A stretch of DNA of 56,225 nucleotides from a virus. The DNA lies in the IMG/VR virus record IMGVR_UViG_3300044614_000423, positions 1-56,225 of that record; one strand, written 5' to 3'. Numbering within the stretch: position 1 is the stretch's first letter; every line of letters starts with the position of its first letter. Below, in pieces: positions 33,474 through 40,308 of the stretch. The position numbers and the translations under genes are program-made. Under the pieces are notes generated by a model. The model saw only the letters and a list, made by a program, of their open reading frames with translations, was not told the DNA's origin and ran no database searches.

Positions 33474-34601
33474 ATGGAAAAGATTAGAATCGTAGTCGAT
33501 CTGCAATACGGGAGCACCGGCAAGGGGCTGATCGTAGGCAAGATCGCTGAAGATGAAGCACCTGATACGGTGATCACCGCGTGGGCACCCAATGCGGGGC
33601 ACACGTACATCAGCAAAGATGGGCGCAAGTTTATTCATACACACCTTGCCAACGGCATCGTGTCGCCCAAGCTCCGTCGAGTGCTCCTCGGCCCCGGCTC
33701 GCTGATCAACCCCCGGCAACTGCTGGCAGAGATCGCCGCGTGTTCGGACTTGCTCGGAAAGGTAGAGATTCTGATTCACCCACATGCCGCTGTAGTGACC
33801 GAGCGTCACATTGAGGAAGAAGCGGGACCGATGACCAAGATCGGCTCGACCAAAAAGGGCGTGGGTGCCGCGATGATTCAACGCATCCGACGCAATCCGG
33901 ACGACCTGAACATCGCCGCCGACTGCGAGGAGCTTGCAAAATACATAGTCACAGTGGCTACCTACCGCGCCGCACTGCGTGACGCCAAGAGTGTGCTAGT
34001 AGAGGGCGCACAGGGCTACGGGTTGTCGATGTACCACGGCTTTTACCCCTACACCACTTCGCGTGATGTGAGCCTGTGGCAAATCCTCGCCGATTGCGGC
34101 ATTCCGCACGACCTACTCCCCGAGGTATTCGGCGATCTGATGATGAACGTGATCGGCACATGCCGCACTTATCCGATCCGAGTGGCCAATCGATTCGACA
34201 CCCACGGGACGCAAGTCGGCTACTCTGGACCTTGCTACGGTGACCAGCTGGAAATCACGTTTGAGGAGATCGGACAGAAGACCGAGCTGACCACAGTGAC
34301 CAAGCTCCCGCGCCGCATTTTTACGTTTAGCCGCAAGCAGATTGAAGAGGCGATCGAGTACAATGGTGCTCGGGAGATCTTCCTGAACTTCGTTAATTAT
34401 TGCAGGTCCGAGGACGAGGTGCGGGATATTGTGGAGTCGATTGAGCGCAGTAAAGACACAGTGGTGCGCTGGATTGGACTCGGACCCGCTTATAAGGACG
34501 TGTACTCGATGCCGCAATACGGTCCCGAGGCACGAATGGCACGAATTCTTGAACTTTGGAGAGCATATGCTACAGGTAGAATCAACAGTACACACGGATG
34601 A
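33474..34601 (+). CDS. purZ: PurZ: succino-2-amino-deoxyadenylate synthase
   Basis: 375 residues from the ATG after ATAGAGGTA; longer frames upstream lie inside the polymerase gene. It is an adenylosuccinate synthetase homologue. The P-loop reads YGSTGKG, with Ser14 where PurA has the catalytic Asp of GDEGKGK, the replacement that marks PurZ. PNAGHT (His43), IGSTKKGVGAAMI and VEGAQGYGLSMYHGFYPYTT match other PurA blocks. In the known pathway it joins aspartate to dGMP, giving the precursor that host PurB converts to dZMP. It starts five bases after the polymerase stop and overlaps mazZ by 35 bases. Confidence 0.93.
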   Translation: MEKIRIVVDLQYGSTGKGLIVGKIAEDEAPDTVITAWAPNAGHTYISKDGRKFIHTHLANGIVSPKLRRVLLGPGSLINPRQLLAEIAACSDLLGKVEILIHPHAAVVTERHIEEEAGPMTKIGSTKKGVGAAMIQRIRRNPDDLNIAADCEELAKYIVTVATYRAALRDAKSVLVEGAQGYGLSMYHGFYPYTTSRDVSLWQILADCGIPHDLLPEVFGDLMMNVIGTCRTYPIRVANRFDTHGTQVGYSGPCYGDQLEITFEEIGQKTELTTVTKLPRRIFTFSRKQIEEAIEYNGAREIFLNFVNYCRSEDEVRDIVESIERSKDTVVRWIGLGPAYKDVYSMPQYGPEARMARILELWRAYATGRINSTHG

Positions 34602-35070
34602 AGCCAATGAGACCCCTTGGGCGATACACCCCGAACGGGCGGCTGAAATTGTCGATGCGCACGGCGCAACCGTCGCGACTTTCGAAGTCCGTCACCACCT
34701 CAAAGGTGTTCTCGGCAACTGCGACCGCAATGCGGATCTTGCAGTCCGTGCAGTTAACGCCTACAAAAAGCGCGGGGGTGCGGATATTCGTCAGTTACAG
34801 GATCGGATTACGCGTTGGGCCGATTCTAACTTTCCACAAAGAACGACGCCGGATGTTTTACTCAAGCTCTACGAAGAGGTGGGTGAGTATTGCCGTAACC
34901 CCAAGTCAGCACTCGAAATGGGTGACATCCTTATATTACTCTTTGATGTCGCCCACCTGAACGGTATAGACGTGCATAAGGCGGTAGAGGACAAGATGGA
35001 TATCAACGAAAAACGCGAATGGGAAGTGGACGTCAACACGAGGATCATGCGCCATGTCGAACCGAAATGA
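34567..35070 (+). CDS. mazZ: MazZ: MazG-type nucleotide pyrophosphohydrolase
   Basis: 167 residues. The MazG metal signature is Glu103-Glu104-x2-Glu107 (LYEEVGE), then Glu117-x2-Asp120 (LEMGDILILLFD), followed by KMDINEKREW. In Z-genome phages MazZ turns dGTP (or GTP) into the monophosphate used by PurZ. Residues 1-75 are an extra small domain ending LGNCDRNADLAVRAVNAYKK, of a kind seen as a separate small phage protein. The start at 34567 has TTGGAGAG upstream within the purZ end, giving tight translational coupling to purZ. Confidence 0.85.
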   Translation: MLQVESTVHTDEANETPWAIHPERAAEIVDAHGATVATFEVRHHLKGVLGNCDRNADLAVRAVNAYKKRGGADIRQLQDRITRWADSNFPQRTTPDVLLKLYEEVGEYCRNPKSALEMGDILILLFDVAHLNGIDVHKAVEDKMDINEKREWEVDVNTRIMRHVEPK

Positions 35071-35269
35071 TGAATTCAACAACTGGTACAACGAGACCTT
35101 CGGCCACGTGCTTGGGTCCGAGGACGATGATAACCGCGAAGCGGTAAAAAAGATCTGGAACGGGGCACTGGAGCGGATCGCTCGTAAGTACGAATTCCAG
35201 CTCTTCGACGAGCTTTCAGGCGATCAGATCGCTGACCAAATCAGGCGTCTGCAGGCGGTGAAGTCATGA
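35054..35269 (+). CDS. Small acidic protein in the Z cluster (71 aa)
   Basis: Begins MSNRNDEFNNWYNETFGHVL, then an acidic stretch (GSEDDDNREA) and two helices ending DQIADQIRRLQAVKS. I recognise no family and see no catalytic motif. It overlaps mazZ by 17 bases and the next gene by four, so it belongs to the same transcript and is probably translated by re-initiation. A regulatory or scaffold role for the nucleotide enzymes cannot be excluded. Confidence 0.65.
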   Translation: MSNRNDEFNNWYNETFGHVLGSEDDDNREAVKKIWNGALERIARKYEFQLFDELSGDQIADQIRRLQAVKS

Positions 35270-35898
35270 GTTACATCATCGCTTCTCTCCCGCCCATGAA
35301 GTGCTTTGTGCGGCGCGAGTTCTTGTACAACGATCACAAGGGTCACGGGGAGCTGGAACCCGCGATTTGGGTTAGTATTAAAGCCCTCCGAGGCCAAGTG
35401 TTCCGGATCGAGTCGCTACTCCCCGCGTATGGCGCGCTGTACGACAAGCTACCTATTCACGCCTACGTTTGGCAATCGAACTACACCGGTAATCTGCCGA
35501 TCGACGTTTTGCAACTATGGGACTGCATGGGCTACCGATTTACGATCGTCGAGAAGATCGGCTTGCGCAATCTTGGCGTGAAGTTCCTCGGCAAAGACCG
35601 GGAATGGCATTTCGGCCGATACCTATTCACCGTGGACTTCTGTGCTGACGGCATGGATATAGACACGGGATTCACCGAGCAAGCCGAAGAGCACAAGAGC
35701 TTCAACTTTATTGCGCTGGACAACGGCCAATTTGCTTGCCAGCCGAACAATCGGTGCCTGTGGTACGATCAGAGCCTAATTCCCGCCGAGACTAAATTCC
35801 CCGACTTTCAAGCGGCACAACGTATGTGGACCGTCGATGGTACACGCAAATGGAGTGCCGGGGACGACTGGTTCTACGATATCAAGGAGAGAACATGA
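35266..35898 (+). CDS. Conserved phage protein, unknown function (210 aa)
   Basis: Begins YIIASLPPMKCFVRREFLYN, continues GHGELEPAIWVSIKALRGQV and LPIHAYVWQ, with LPIDVLQLWDCMGYRFTIVE in the middle, and an end rich in Trp and Phe. The pattern recalls an uncharacterised protein family widespread in phage genomes, including several with modified nucleotide pools. There is no obvious active site, although the family-type PPxKCFVRREFLY opening is well kept. It overlaps both neighbours by four bases. Confidence 0.7.
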   Translation: MSYIIASLPPMKCFVRREFLYNDHKGHGELEPAIWVSIKALRGQVFRIESLLPAYGALYDKLPIHAYVWQSNYTGNLPIDVLQLWDCMGYRFTIVEKIGLRNLGVKFLGKDREWHFGRYLFTVDFCADGMDIDTGFTEQAEEHKSFNFIALDNGQFACQPNNRCLWYDQSLIPAETKFPDFQAAQRMWTVDGTRKWSAGDDWFYDIKERT

Positions 35899-36116
35899 CC
35901 CCCGCCGAGCTACTGCATATGGATGCCGCAAGGTATGCTACTAACCGAAAGCTTGCTTATATCGGAGCCATGCATAAAAAAGAAGTCGAACCCATGAGTG
36001 AGCAAGAATTAAACGGCAGATGGCTGGCTCACTACGAAGGCTATCGTGAAGGCTACTGGGTCGCAACAGGTGATAATAAATTTACGACTGACCCGTTCAA
36101 GGAGAAAAACACATGA
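35895..36116 (+). CDS. Small unknown protein (73 aa)
   Basis: The start at 35895 is chosen because AAGGAGAGA precedes it and it overlaps the previous stop (ATGA). It begins TPAELLHMDAARYATNRKLA and contains LNGRWLAHYEGYREGYWVAT, a Trp/Tyr-rich stretch. No family recognised. It is part of the chain of overlapping genes between mazZ and datZ. Confidence 0.6.
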   Translation: MTPAELLHMDAARYATNRKLAYIGAMHKKEVEPMSEQELNGRWLAHYEGYREGYWVATGDNKFTTDPFKEKNT

Positions 36117-36295
36117 AAACCAAGCAAGAGATCAAAGAAGAAATCATTGAGCTATACGGAGCTACCACGGCTTTGAGGGAGGCAATGAACATACTCCACG
36201 CACAAAGCATGGAGAAAAGTAAACAGATGATGGCACTGAATCACATGCTAAAAGAAATGGATGATGACCACGGTATTGAAGGGGCGGGTGTATGA
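36113..36295 (+). CDS. Small helical protein (60 aa)
   Basis: Wholly helical: KTKQEIKEEIIELYGATTAL, then REAMNILHAQSMEKSKQMMA and an acidic end MDDDHGIEGAGV. ATGA overlaps on both sides keep it in the Z operon. No known family; it could be a small coiled-coil partner. Confidence 0.6.
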   Translation: MKTKQEIKEEIIELYGATTALREAMNILHAQSMEKSKQMMALNHMLKEMDDDHGIEGAGV

Positions 36296-36855
36296 GTTTA
36301 ACAGTATACGAACAGCTCCGCGCTTGCCACGTCAAGCGGTGGCACATCGTGCAGACGTCGCGGGAGCAGACGCTGGCCGAGCACTCTTTCGCAGTCGCGG
36401 TGATCGCGGGATCCCTCGCGGCGGCTATGCGATGGAAGGGCCTGTTGCATGATTCGGGTAAATTGAAGCTCCTGCAGTGGGCACTCGCGCACGACGTAAT
36501 CGAGGTGCGCACCGGAGATATGCCGACGCCGTTCAAGCGTGACCTAGAAGCGGTAGGGGGTAAGGGTATCGTGGAAAAGGCTGAAGACCGAGTTGACAGC
36601 GATACAATGGCGGCTTACCGTCAGGTGAAAGGGACAGATATAGAGACCATAGTCAAGCTCGCGGACCAGATCGAGGCGATCTTTTTCCTGCAGGACAACG
36701 GAGTCGGGGCGCACGCCAAGCAAGTGCTCGATGGCCTTCGTGCGATCCTGTCCGACATGGTGAATGAGGCTGAGCGTTTGCACCCAGCGCTAAACGTTCG
36801 CGAATCGGTTCGCCGCGTGTGCAACGATATAGGAATTACAGGGGGATGGTTATGA
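36292..36855 (+). CDS. datZ: DatZ: HD-domain dATP triphosphohydrolase
   Basis: 187 residues. YfbR/DatZ-type HD fold: QTLAEHS with His31, ALAHDVIEVRTGDMPTPFK with His67-Asp68 and Glu71, and KLADQIEA with Asp125, giving the metal-binding H...HD...D set. Arg16 and Trp17 near the start fit the YfbR nucleotide pocket. DatZ in known Z phages removes dATP to dA so that the polymerase meets only dZTP. The size and motif spacing match. It shares an operon with the polymerase, purZ and mazZ, which makes DatZ much more likely than a generic 5'-nucleotidase. Confidence 0.88.
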   Translation: MSLTVYEQLRACHVKRWHIVQTSREQTLAEHSFAVAVIAGSLAAAMRWKGLLHDSGKLKLLQWALAHDVIEVRTGDMPTPFKRDLEAVGGKGIVEKAEDRVDSDTMAAYRQVKGTDIETIVKLADQIEAIFFLQDNGVGAHAKQVLDGLRAILSDMVNEAERLHPALNVRESVRRVCNDIGITGGWL

Positions 36856-37067
36856 ATTGTATTAAGTGCGGCGAGGAGACCCGAGTCACTACCACATACC
36901 AGAACGCGAATGGCGTCACCCGCCGTCGCCGAACTTGCAACCATTGCGAATTTCGATTCACCACACGCGAAAGGGCCGAAATGCCCGAATCGCTCGAGGA
37001 CGAAAAGAAGGGACTTGACAATCTGTCCCACGTGTGGTATAATGGATCCTCGACCAATAAACCATAG
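36852..37067 (+). CDS. NrdR-like zinc-ribbon protein (71 aa)
   Basis: Cys3-x2-Cys6 and Cys29-x2-Cys32 with RRRRTCNHCEFRFTTRERAE copy the N-terminal zinc ribbon of NrdR, the repressor of ribonucleotide reductase genes. The ATP-cone that senses dATP in NrdR is absent, replaced by about 30 unrelated residues. It could bind DNA at NrdR boxes and affect host nucleotide genes (inference), or be a general small zinc protein. The ATG at 36852 overlaps the datZ stop and has AGGGGG upstream. Its 3' end contains the next promoter. Confidence 0.72.
   Translation: MNCIKCGEETRVTTTYQNANGVTRRRRTCNHCEFRFTTRERAEMPESLEDEKKGLDNLSHVWYNGSSTNKP
37015..37043 (+). promoter_or_regulatory. Early promoter for the HDAC-like gene
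   Basis: TTGACA (37015-37020), 17-base spacer carrying CCCACGTGTGG, TATAAT (37038-37043). It lies inside the end of the zinc-ribbon gene. The leader ends CCATAGAGGACACC before the ATG at 37079. Confidence 0.9.
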
Positions 37068-37078
37068 AGGACACCATC

Positions 37079-37948
37079 ATGACGACCAGCACCCCCGTAT
37101 TCTACCACCCGGCCCAAGAGGTCTCCTACGACTTCATCTCGGTAAGGAAGATCCCCGAGTTCATCCACCAGTTGGAGGGTGACGTGCGATCGAACTTCGA
37201 GCCGTACACGGCGGTAGACTTCGAGGAGGCGCACCACCGCGAGTACGTCCGTGGCATCCTGAAGAATGTCGCCCCGAACGGCTTCAACACGATCGATCCC
37301 GAGATCACGAACTCGCTCCTCTACTCGAACGCTGGCCACTGGGCGGCGGCCAAGCACGTGCTCCAGCAAGGCGGCGTGCGTGGTGCCGTGGCGTGCTCCG
37401 CGACTCAGGGCTTCCACCACGCTCACTTCGAGGACGGCTACGGGTTCTGCACGTTCAACGGGCTGATGATCACCGCGATGAAGGCACTCCGGAACGGCGC
37501 GACGAATGTGCTGATTATCGATGGGGATGGACACTACGGCGACGGGACCGAGGACGTACTGGACCACCTGATGGTCCGGGGTCGCGTCACGCACGTCACC
37601 CGCCCCGATATAGGACGCCCTATCCAGTCCGAGTGGAACGCCGCGATGTGGCAGTCGTTTGCTAAGGGATTGATTCGGAACTCGAAGGCGGGTATAATAC
37701 TGTATCAGGCCGGTGCTGACGCTTGGGACCAAGATCCCTACGGAGTCGGATACCTGTCTGTCGAGGGTCTCGCGGCCCGCGATCGTGGCATCTTCACCGC
37801 CGCACGCGAAGCCGGGGTCCCATTAGTCTGGAATCTAGCAGGGGGATACTCGAAGCCGATGCAACACACGATCGACATCCATCTGCAAACGCTGAAGATC
37901 AGCAACGAGGTATACTATGCCACCAGTGAAGAATCTGTCGTTCGCTGA
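37079..37948 (+). CDS. Histone-deacetylase-fold amidohydrolase
   Basis: 289 residues. All HDAC-family landmarks are present: His113-His114 in GFHHAHFEDGYGFCTFNG, metal ligands Asp150 and His152 in LIIDGDGHYGDGT, the third ligand Asp214 in YQAGADAWDQDPYG, and Tyr257 in LAGGY. It is shorter than bacterial AcuC or acetylpolyamine amidohydrolases (about 310-380), mainly at the N-terminus. Such enzymes remove acyl groups from lysine or polyamines using zinc. The phage substrate is unknown: acetylated polyamines, host proteins or a nucleotide-linked amide are options. It has its own promoter, right after datZ. Confidence 0.88.
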   Translation: MTTSTPVFYHPAQEVSYDFISVRKIPEFIHQLEGDVRSNFEPYTAVDFEEAHHREYVRGILKNVAPNGFNTIDPEITNSLLYSNAGHWAAAKHVLQQGGVRGAVACSATQGFHHAHFEDGYGFCTFNGLMITAMKALRNGATNVLIIDGDGHYGDGTEDVLDHLMVRGRVTHVTRPDIGRPIQSEWNAAMWQSFAKGLIRNSKAGIILYQAGADAWDQDPYGVGYLSVEGLAARDRGIFTAAREAGVPLVWNLAGGYSKPMQHTIDIHLQTLKISNEVYYATSEESVVR

Positions 37949-39185
37949 CCTAATGGGCGGAGTAGGCAAGGGCCACCGCGCCATTGCCGCTCTCCCGGGC
38001 GCACAGCGCATTCCGCTGGGTATGCGGCAAGCACAAGCTGGCATGCTCCCGAGTGAAGTGCTTGAGCAGTACAATCAAGCCGGGATCTTTGGCAAGACCG
38101 CCAGTGGCGAGCCGATTCGTGGCACAATGTCCTCGACGAATGAGGGTGCGGTACAGCGTGGGTATATGCCCTCCACCGGCAAAATCCGGCTTGACCCCGA
38201 AAGCAAGGCACCGAAGAGTATAGACGAGGCGCACGCACGAGGTATTCATCCAAACATTTCGTGGTCACCCTCTAGGCTCGACAAGGACAAGACCCCGATG
38301 GGTTTTGAGCTGGAGCGTTACATGGCTGAAGCGGCGATGCGTGATCCTAAGTTCAACGCGGCGCGGGCACAATACGGTATGGATATGCCACACCCGACCA
38401 TGACCGACCTCTACGCGATGGACGTAAAGCCCGGGACGTACGGCTTGAAAGACCCCGATTCCGCGTGGTGGAAGAGCCTTCCTGCAAAAGGCAAAGAGCT
38501 GTACGCGCTCGCGTACGACATGATGCGTGCACAAGGGCACGGGAACTTCGCGTCGCACCTGACCGATGTTAACCAAGCCCGACGACTCGGTAACGTATCG
38601 TCGCACTCGCTCGGACACGGCAACCTTGGGTACATCGCCCCAGTCGAAGAGGTGGCGTATTCGCCCGGGATGTCCGGCCAGCTTTTCTCGATGCCTGTTC
38701 AGGCCAGCCACAAGGAAGACTACTACCTAAAGAAGCTATTTGGTGGTCCGAACTTAGTAACCAATAAGAAGACCGACGAATTGATGGACGCGGCACTCGA
38801 TCTGCGCACGCCGAATTTCCTGAAGATGACGCCCGACGAAACGCTCGGTACACTGCTCACACGCGAAGCGCAGATGGCGGGAGCCTACGGTCCCGGAACT
38901 GGTACAGCGTCACCTTTGCGGGTAAGCCAAGTGCGCCCCTACGAAGACGTATTGCTTAAGAACATTGCCGAGCCTCAAGTGCTAGCGAACCCACAGGACC
39001 TAGCGGGTGCTTTCGGCCCTACGACACTTGGACGACAAGCCACGACCGAAGCCCTTATTCGTGGGATGCTCAAGGGGTACGACCCTGCAGAGATCGTCGA
39101 GCGTCTGGTGAAAGAGGCCCCACAGGGTGCTTACAAGAACCGATACAAAAAAGGAGGGCTGGCTCATGCCGCAGTCATCGCTTGA
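37917..39185 (+). CDS. Unknown protein (422 aa), virion-like ending
   Basis: Begins MPPVKNLSFADLMGGVGKGH. The middle has LYALAYDMMRAQGHGNFASH, DVNQARRLGNVSSHSLGHGN and GYIAPVEEVAYSPG, and the end is VKEAPQGAYKNRYKKGGLAH. The RAQGxGN...LGNVxSHxLxHGxxGxIxP pattern recurs in uncharacterised proteins of podoviruses. The KKGGLA ending is like many virion-packaged proteins, which is odd inside the early module. It overlaps the HDAC-like gene by 32 bases, so the two are co-expressed. Confidence 0.65.
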   Translation: MPPVKNLSFADLMGGVGKGHRAIAALPGAQRIPLGMRQAQAGMLPSEVLEQYNQAGIFGKTASGEPIRGTMSSTNEGAVQRGYMPSTGKIRLDPESKAPKSIDEAHARGIHPNISWSPSRLDKDKTPMGFELERYMAEAAMRDPKFNAARAQYGMDMPHPTMTDLYAMDVKPGTYGLKDPDSAWWKSLPAKGKELYALAYDMMRAQGHGNFASHLTDVNQARRLGNVSSHSLGHGNLGYIAPVEEVAYSPGMSGQLFSMPVQASHKEDYYLKKLFGGPNLVTNKKTDELMDAALDLRTPNFLKMTPDETLGTLLTREAQMAGAYGPGTGTASPLRVSQVRPYEDVLLKNIAEPQVLANPQDLAGAFGPTTLGRQATTEALIRGMLKGYDPAEIVERLVKEAPQGAYKNRYKKGGLAHAAVIA

Positions 39186-39471
39186 TATAGACGGGGTGGT
39201 CGCGGAGCGCGGCGAGTCGTACGGCGACTATACGGTCCAAGCCGAGATCGCACAGACGCTGAAGGACCTCTTTCGCGAGTGCCCGGGCTGGGGGCGGCTG
39301 GAGTACCACCAGCGCGAATCGCTGGACATGATCGCGTGCAAGGCGTCCCGCATTTTGAACGGCGACCCTAATCACCTCGACTCGTGGGTGGACATCGCAG
39401 GGTACGCGACCATCGTGGCGACACGAATACCAAAGGGGGGTATTGACAAGGCTACCCCACCTGTGTTATAA
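39166..39471 (+). CDS. DUF6378-like protein (101 aa)
   Basis: The start after AGGAGG is chosen over an upstream ATG. The pattern DGVVAERGESYGDYTVQAEI, then YHQRESLDMIACKASRILNG and SWVDIAGYATIV fits DUF6378, a common phage domain with no assigned activity; all-helical with conserved Glu, Asp and Lys residues, it may relate to the MazG/nucleotide-hydrolase world (inference). Its TAA stop is the middle of the TATAAT of the following promoter. Confidence 0.78.
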   Translation: MPQSSLDIDGVVAERGESYGDYTVQAEIAQTLKDLFRECPGWGRLEYHQRESLDMIACKASRILNGDPNHLDSWVDIAGYATIVATRIPKGGIDKATPPVL

Positions 39472-39472
39472 T
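39443..39472 (+). promoter_or_regulatory. Early promoter with conserved CACCTGTGTTATAAT
   Basis: TTGACA (39443-39448), 18-base spacer, TATAAT (39467-39472) with extended -10 TGT. The upstream gene's last codons and its stop overlap it completely. Confidence 0.9.
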
Positions 39473-39479
39473 ACAGATT

Positions 39480-39501
39480 CTGGGTTGATAAGACGATCCA
39501 G
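39480..39501 (+). other. 5' leader hairpin
   Basis: CTGGGT pairs with ATCCAG (one G-U) around a GATAAGACG-containing loop directly after the transcription start region. The leader of the promoter at 42938 has a similarly placed hairpin, with the shared surrounding pattern TCTGG...GATAA...GATCC. Confidence 0.5.
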
Positions 39502-39541
39502 TAACCACCCAACCGATAGACACTATAGAGGACACATAATC

Positions 39542-39838
39542 ATGGCAAAGACTACTACTAAACCCGTCGCAATCACCACCGACATGGTGGACGAACTCGC
39601 CAGCGTGCGTGACCAGCTCAAGGCGTTGACTGCTCGCGAGAAGCACCTTAAAGAGATCTTCCGCGCCGGTGGCGACGCGATCTACCGTGGCGACCAGCAC
39701 CAGATCGAGATCAAGTTCACCAAGCGTCCCCAGCTCGATATGGATGCCGTCCGTGCGAAGCTCCCGGCTGAGTGGATCGCCGAGAACACCGGCGAAGTCG
39801 AGGTGATGAACATTCGTCAGATGGAGATCGTAAAATGA
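39542..39838 (+). CDS. Small early protein (98 aa)
   Basis: The start follows the shared TATAGAGGACACA leader. Helical N-terminal half (DELASVRDQLKALTAREKHL), then a beta part (AIYRGDQHQIEIKFTKRPQL) and ALPAEWIAENTGEV-like end. Resembles small phage proteins with a coiled coil plus a compact domain near replication genes; no function known. The stop overlaps the following ATG. Confidence 0.65.
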   Translation: MAKTTTKPVAITTDMVDELASVRDQLKALTAREKHLKEIFRAGGDAIYRGDQHQIEIKFTKRPQLDMDAVRAKLPAEWIAENTGEVEVMNIRQMEIVK

Positions 39839-40053
39839 AGGTAACCCCCTACACCACGAAGTCCGGTATTCAGATCGGGTGCAACTACCAGCCCCCGCAG
39901 AATTGGGAGGCGAGTGCTGACATGGAAAGGCTCCAGTCATCACTGCTCGATCCCGAGTACCGGCCTACGGCTGAACGCTTTTGGGACGCCGTCCTTTGGA
40001 CTGCCAGTGTCGCATTGCTTGCGATGCTCATTATAGGAGTACACTATGCGTGA
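39835..40053 (+). CDS. Small single-TM protein (72 aa)
   Basis: N-terminal half polar (VTPYTTKSGIQIGCNYQPPQ), with a hydrophobic segment at the C-terminus (AVLWTASVALLAMLIIGVHY). One C-terminal membrane anchor is likely, placing the rest in the cytoplasm. The role is unknown; early membrane proteins often act on host defences or the envelope, which is only a guess here. Confidence 0.6.
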   Translation: MKVTPYTTKSGIQIGCNYQPPQNWEASADMERLQSSLLDPEYRPTAERFWDAVLWTASVALLAMLIIGVHYA

Positions 40054-40237
40054 CGACGATATCGAGCTGGAAGAGGACGAGGGCGCGAACACTTGCCCCA
40101 TCTGCAACGCAGGGATGGCCACCAAGTGTCTGCAGTCAAAGACTGACCCCCGGCACGACATCTTTTGGGCGAAATACGGGTACCAGTGCGAAGAGTGTGG
40201 TCACCAAGGCGACACATGGGAAGTACTGGGCGATTAG
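40046..40237 (+). CDS. Zinc-ribbon protein (63 aa)
   Basis: Acidic N-terminus, then Cys17-x2-Cys20 (CPIC) and Cys48-x2-Cys51 (CEEC) with an extra Cys28: a clear zinc ribbon of the kind in transcription and RNA-binding factors. It overlaps the previous gene by eight bases. It could bind nucleic acid or RNA polymerase; no closer assignment possible. Confidence 0.7.
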   Translation: MRDDDIELEEDEGANTCPICNAGMATKCLQSKTDPRHDIFWAKYGYQCEECGHQGDTWEVLGD

Positions 40238-40244
40238 ACGATAC

Positions 40245-40273
40245 TTGACAGGTTATTACACCTGTGTTATAAT
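40245..40273 (+). promoter_or_regulatory. Early promoter for the DUF932 gene
   Basis: TTGACA (40245-40250), 17-base spacer ending CACCTGTGT, TATAAT (40268-40273), leader with CACATAGAGGACATTC. Confidence 0.92.
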
Positions 40274-40308
40274 TCATTCTTCATCAACACATAGAGGACA
40301 TTCAGATC

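Noticed and set aside
33474-34601. Gene as a normal host-derived purA
   Set aside because: P-loop has Ser in place of the catalytic Asp and the gene is linked to polymerase, mazZ and datZ.
36836-37732. 298-codon minus-strand frame over the HDAC-like gene
   Set aside because: Antisense to HDAC catalytic motifs and across a clear promoter; a shadow of biased third positions.
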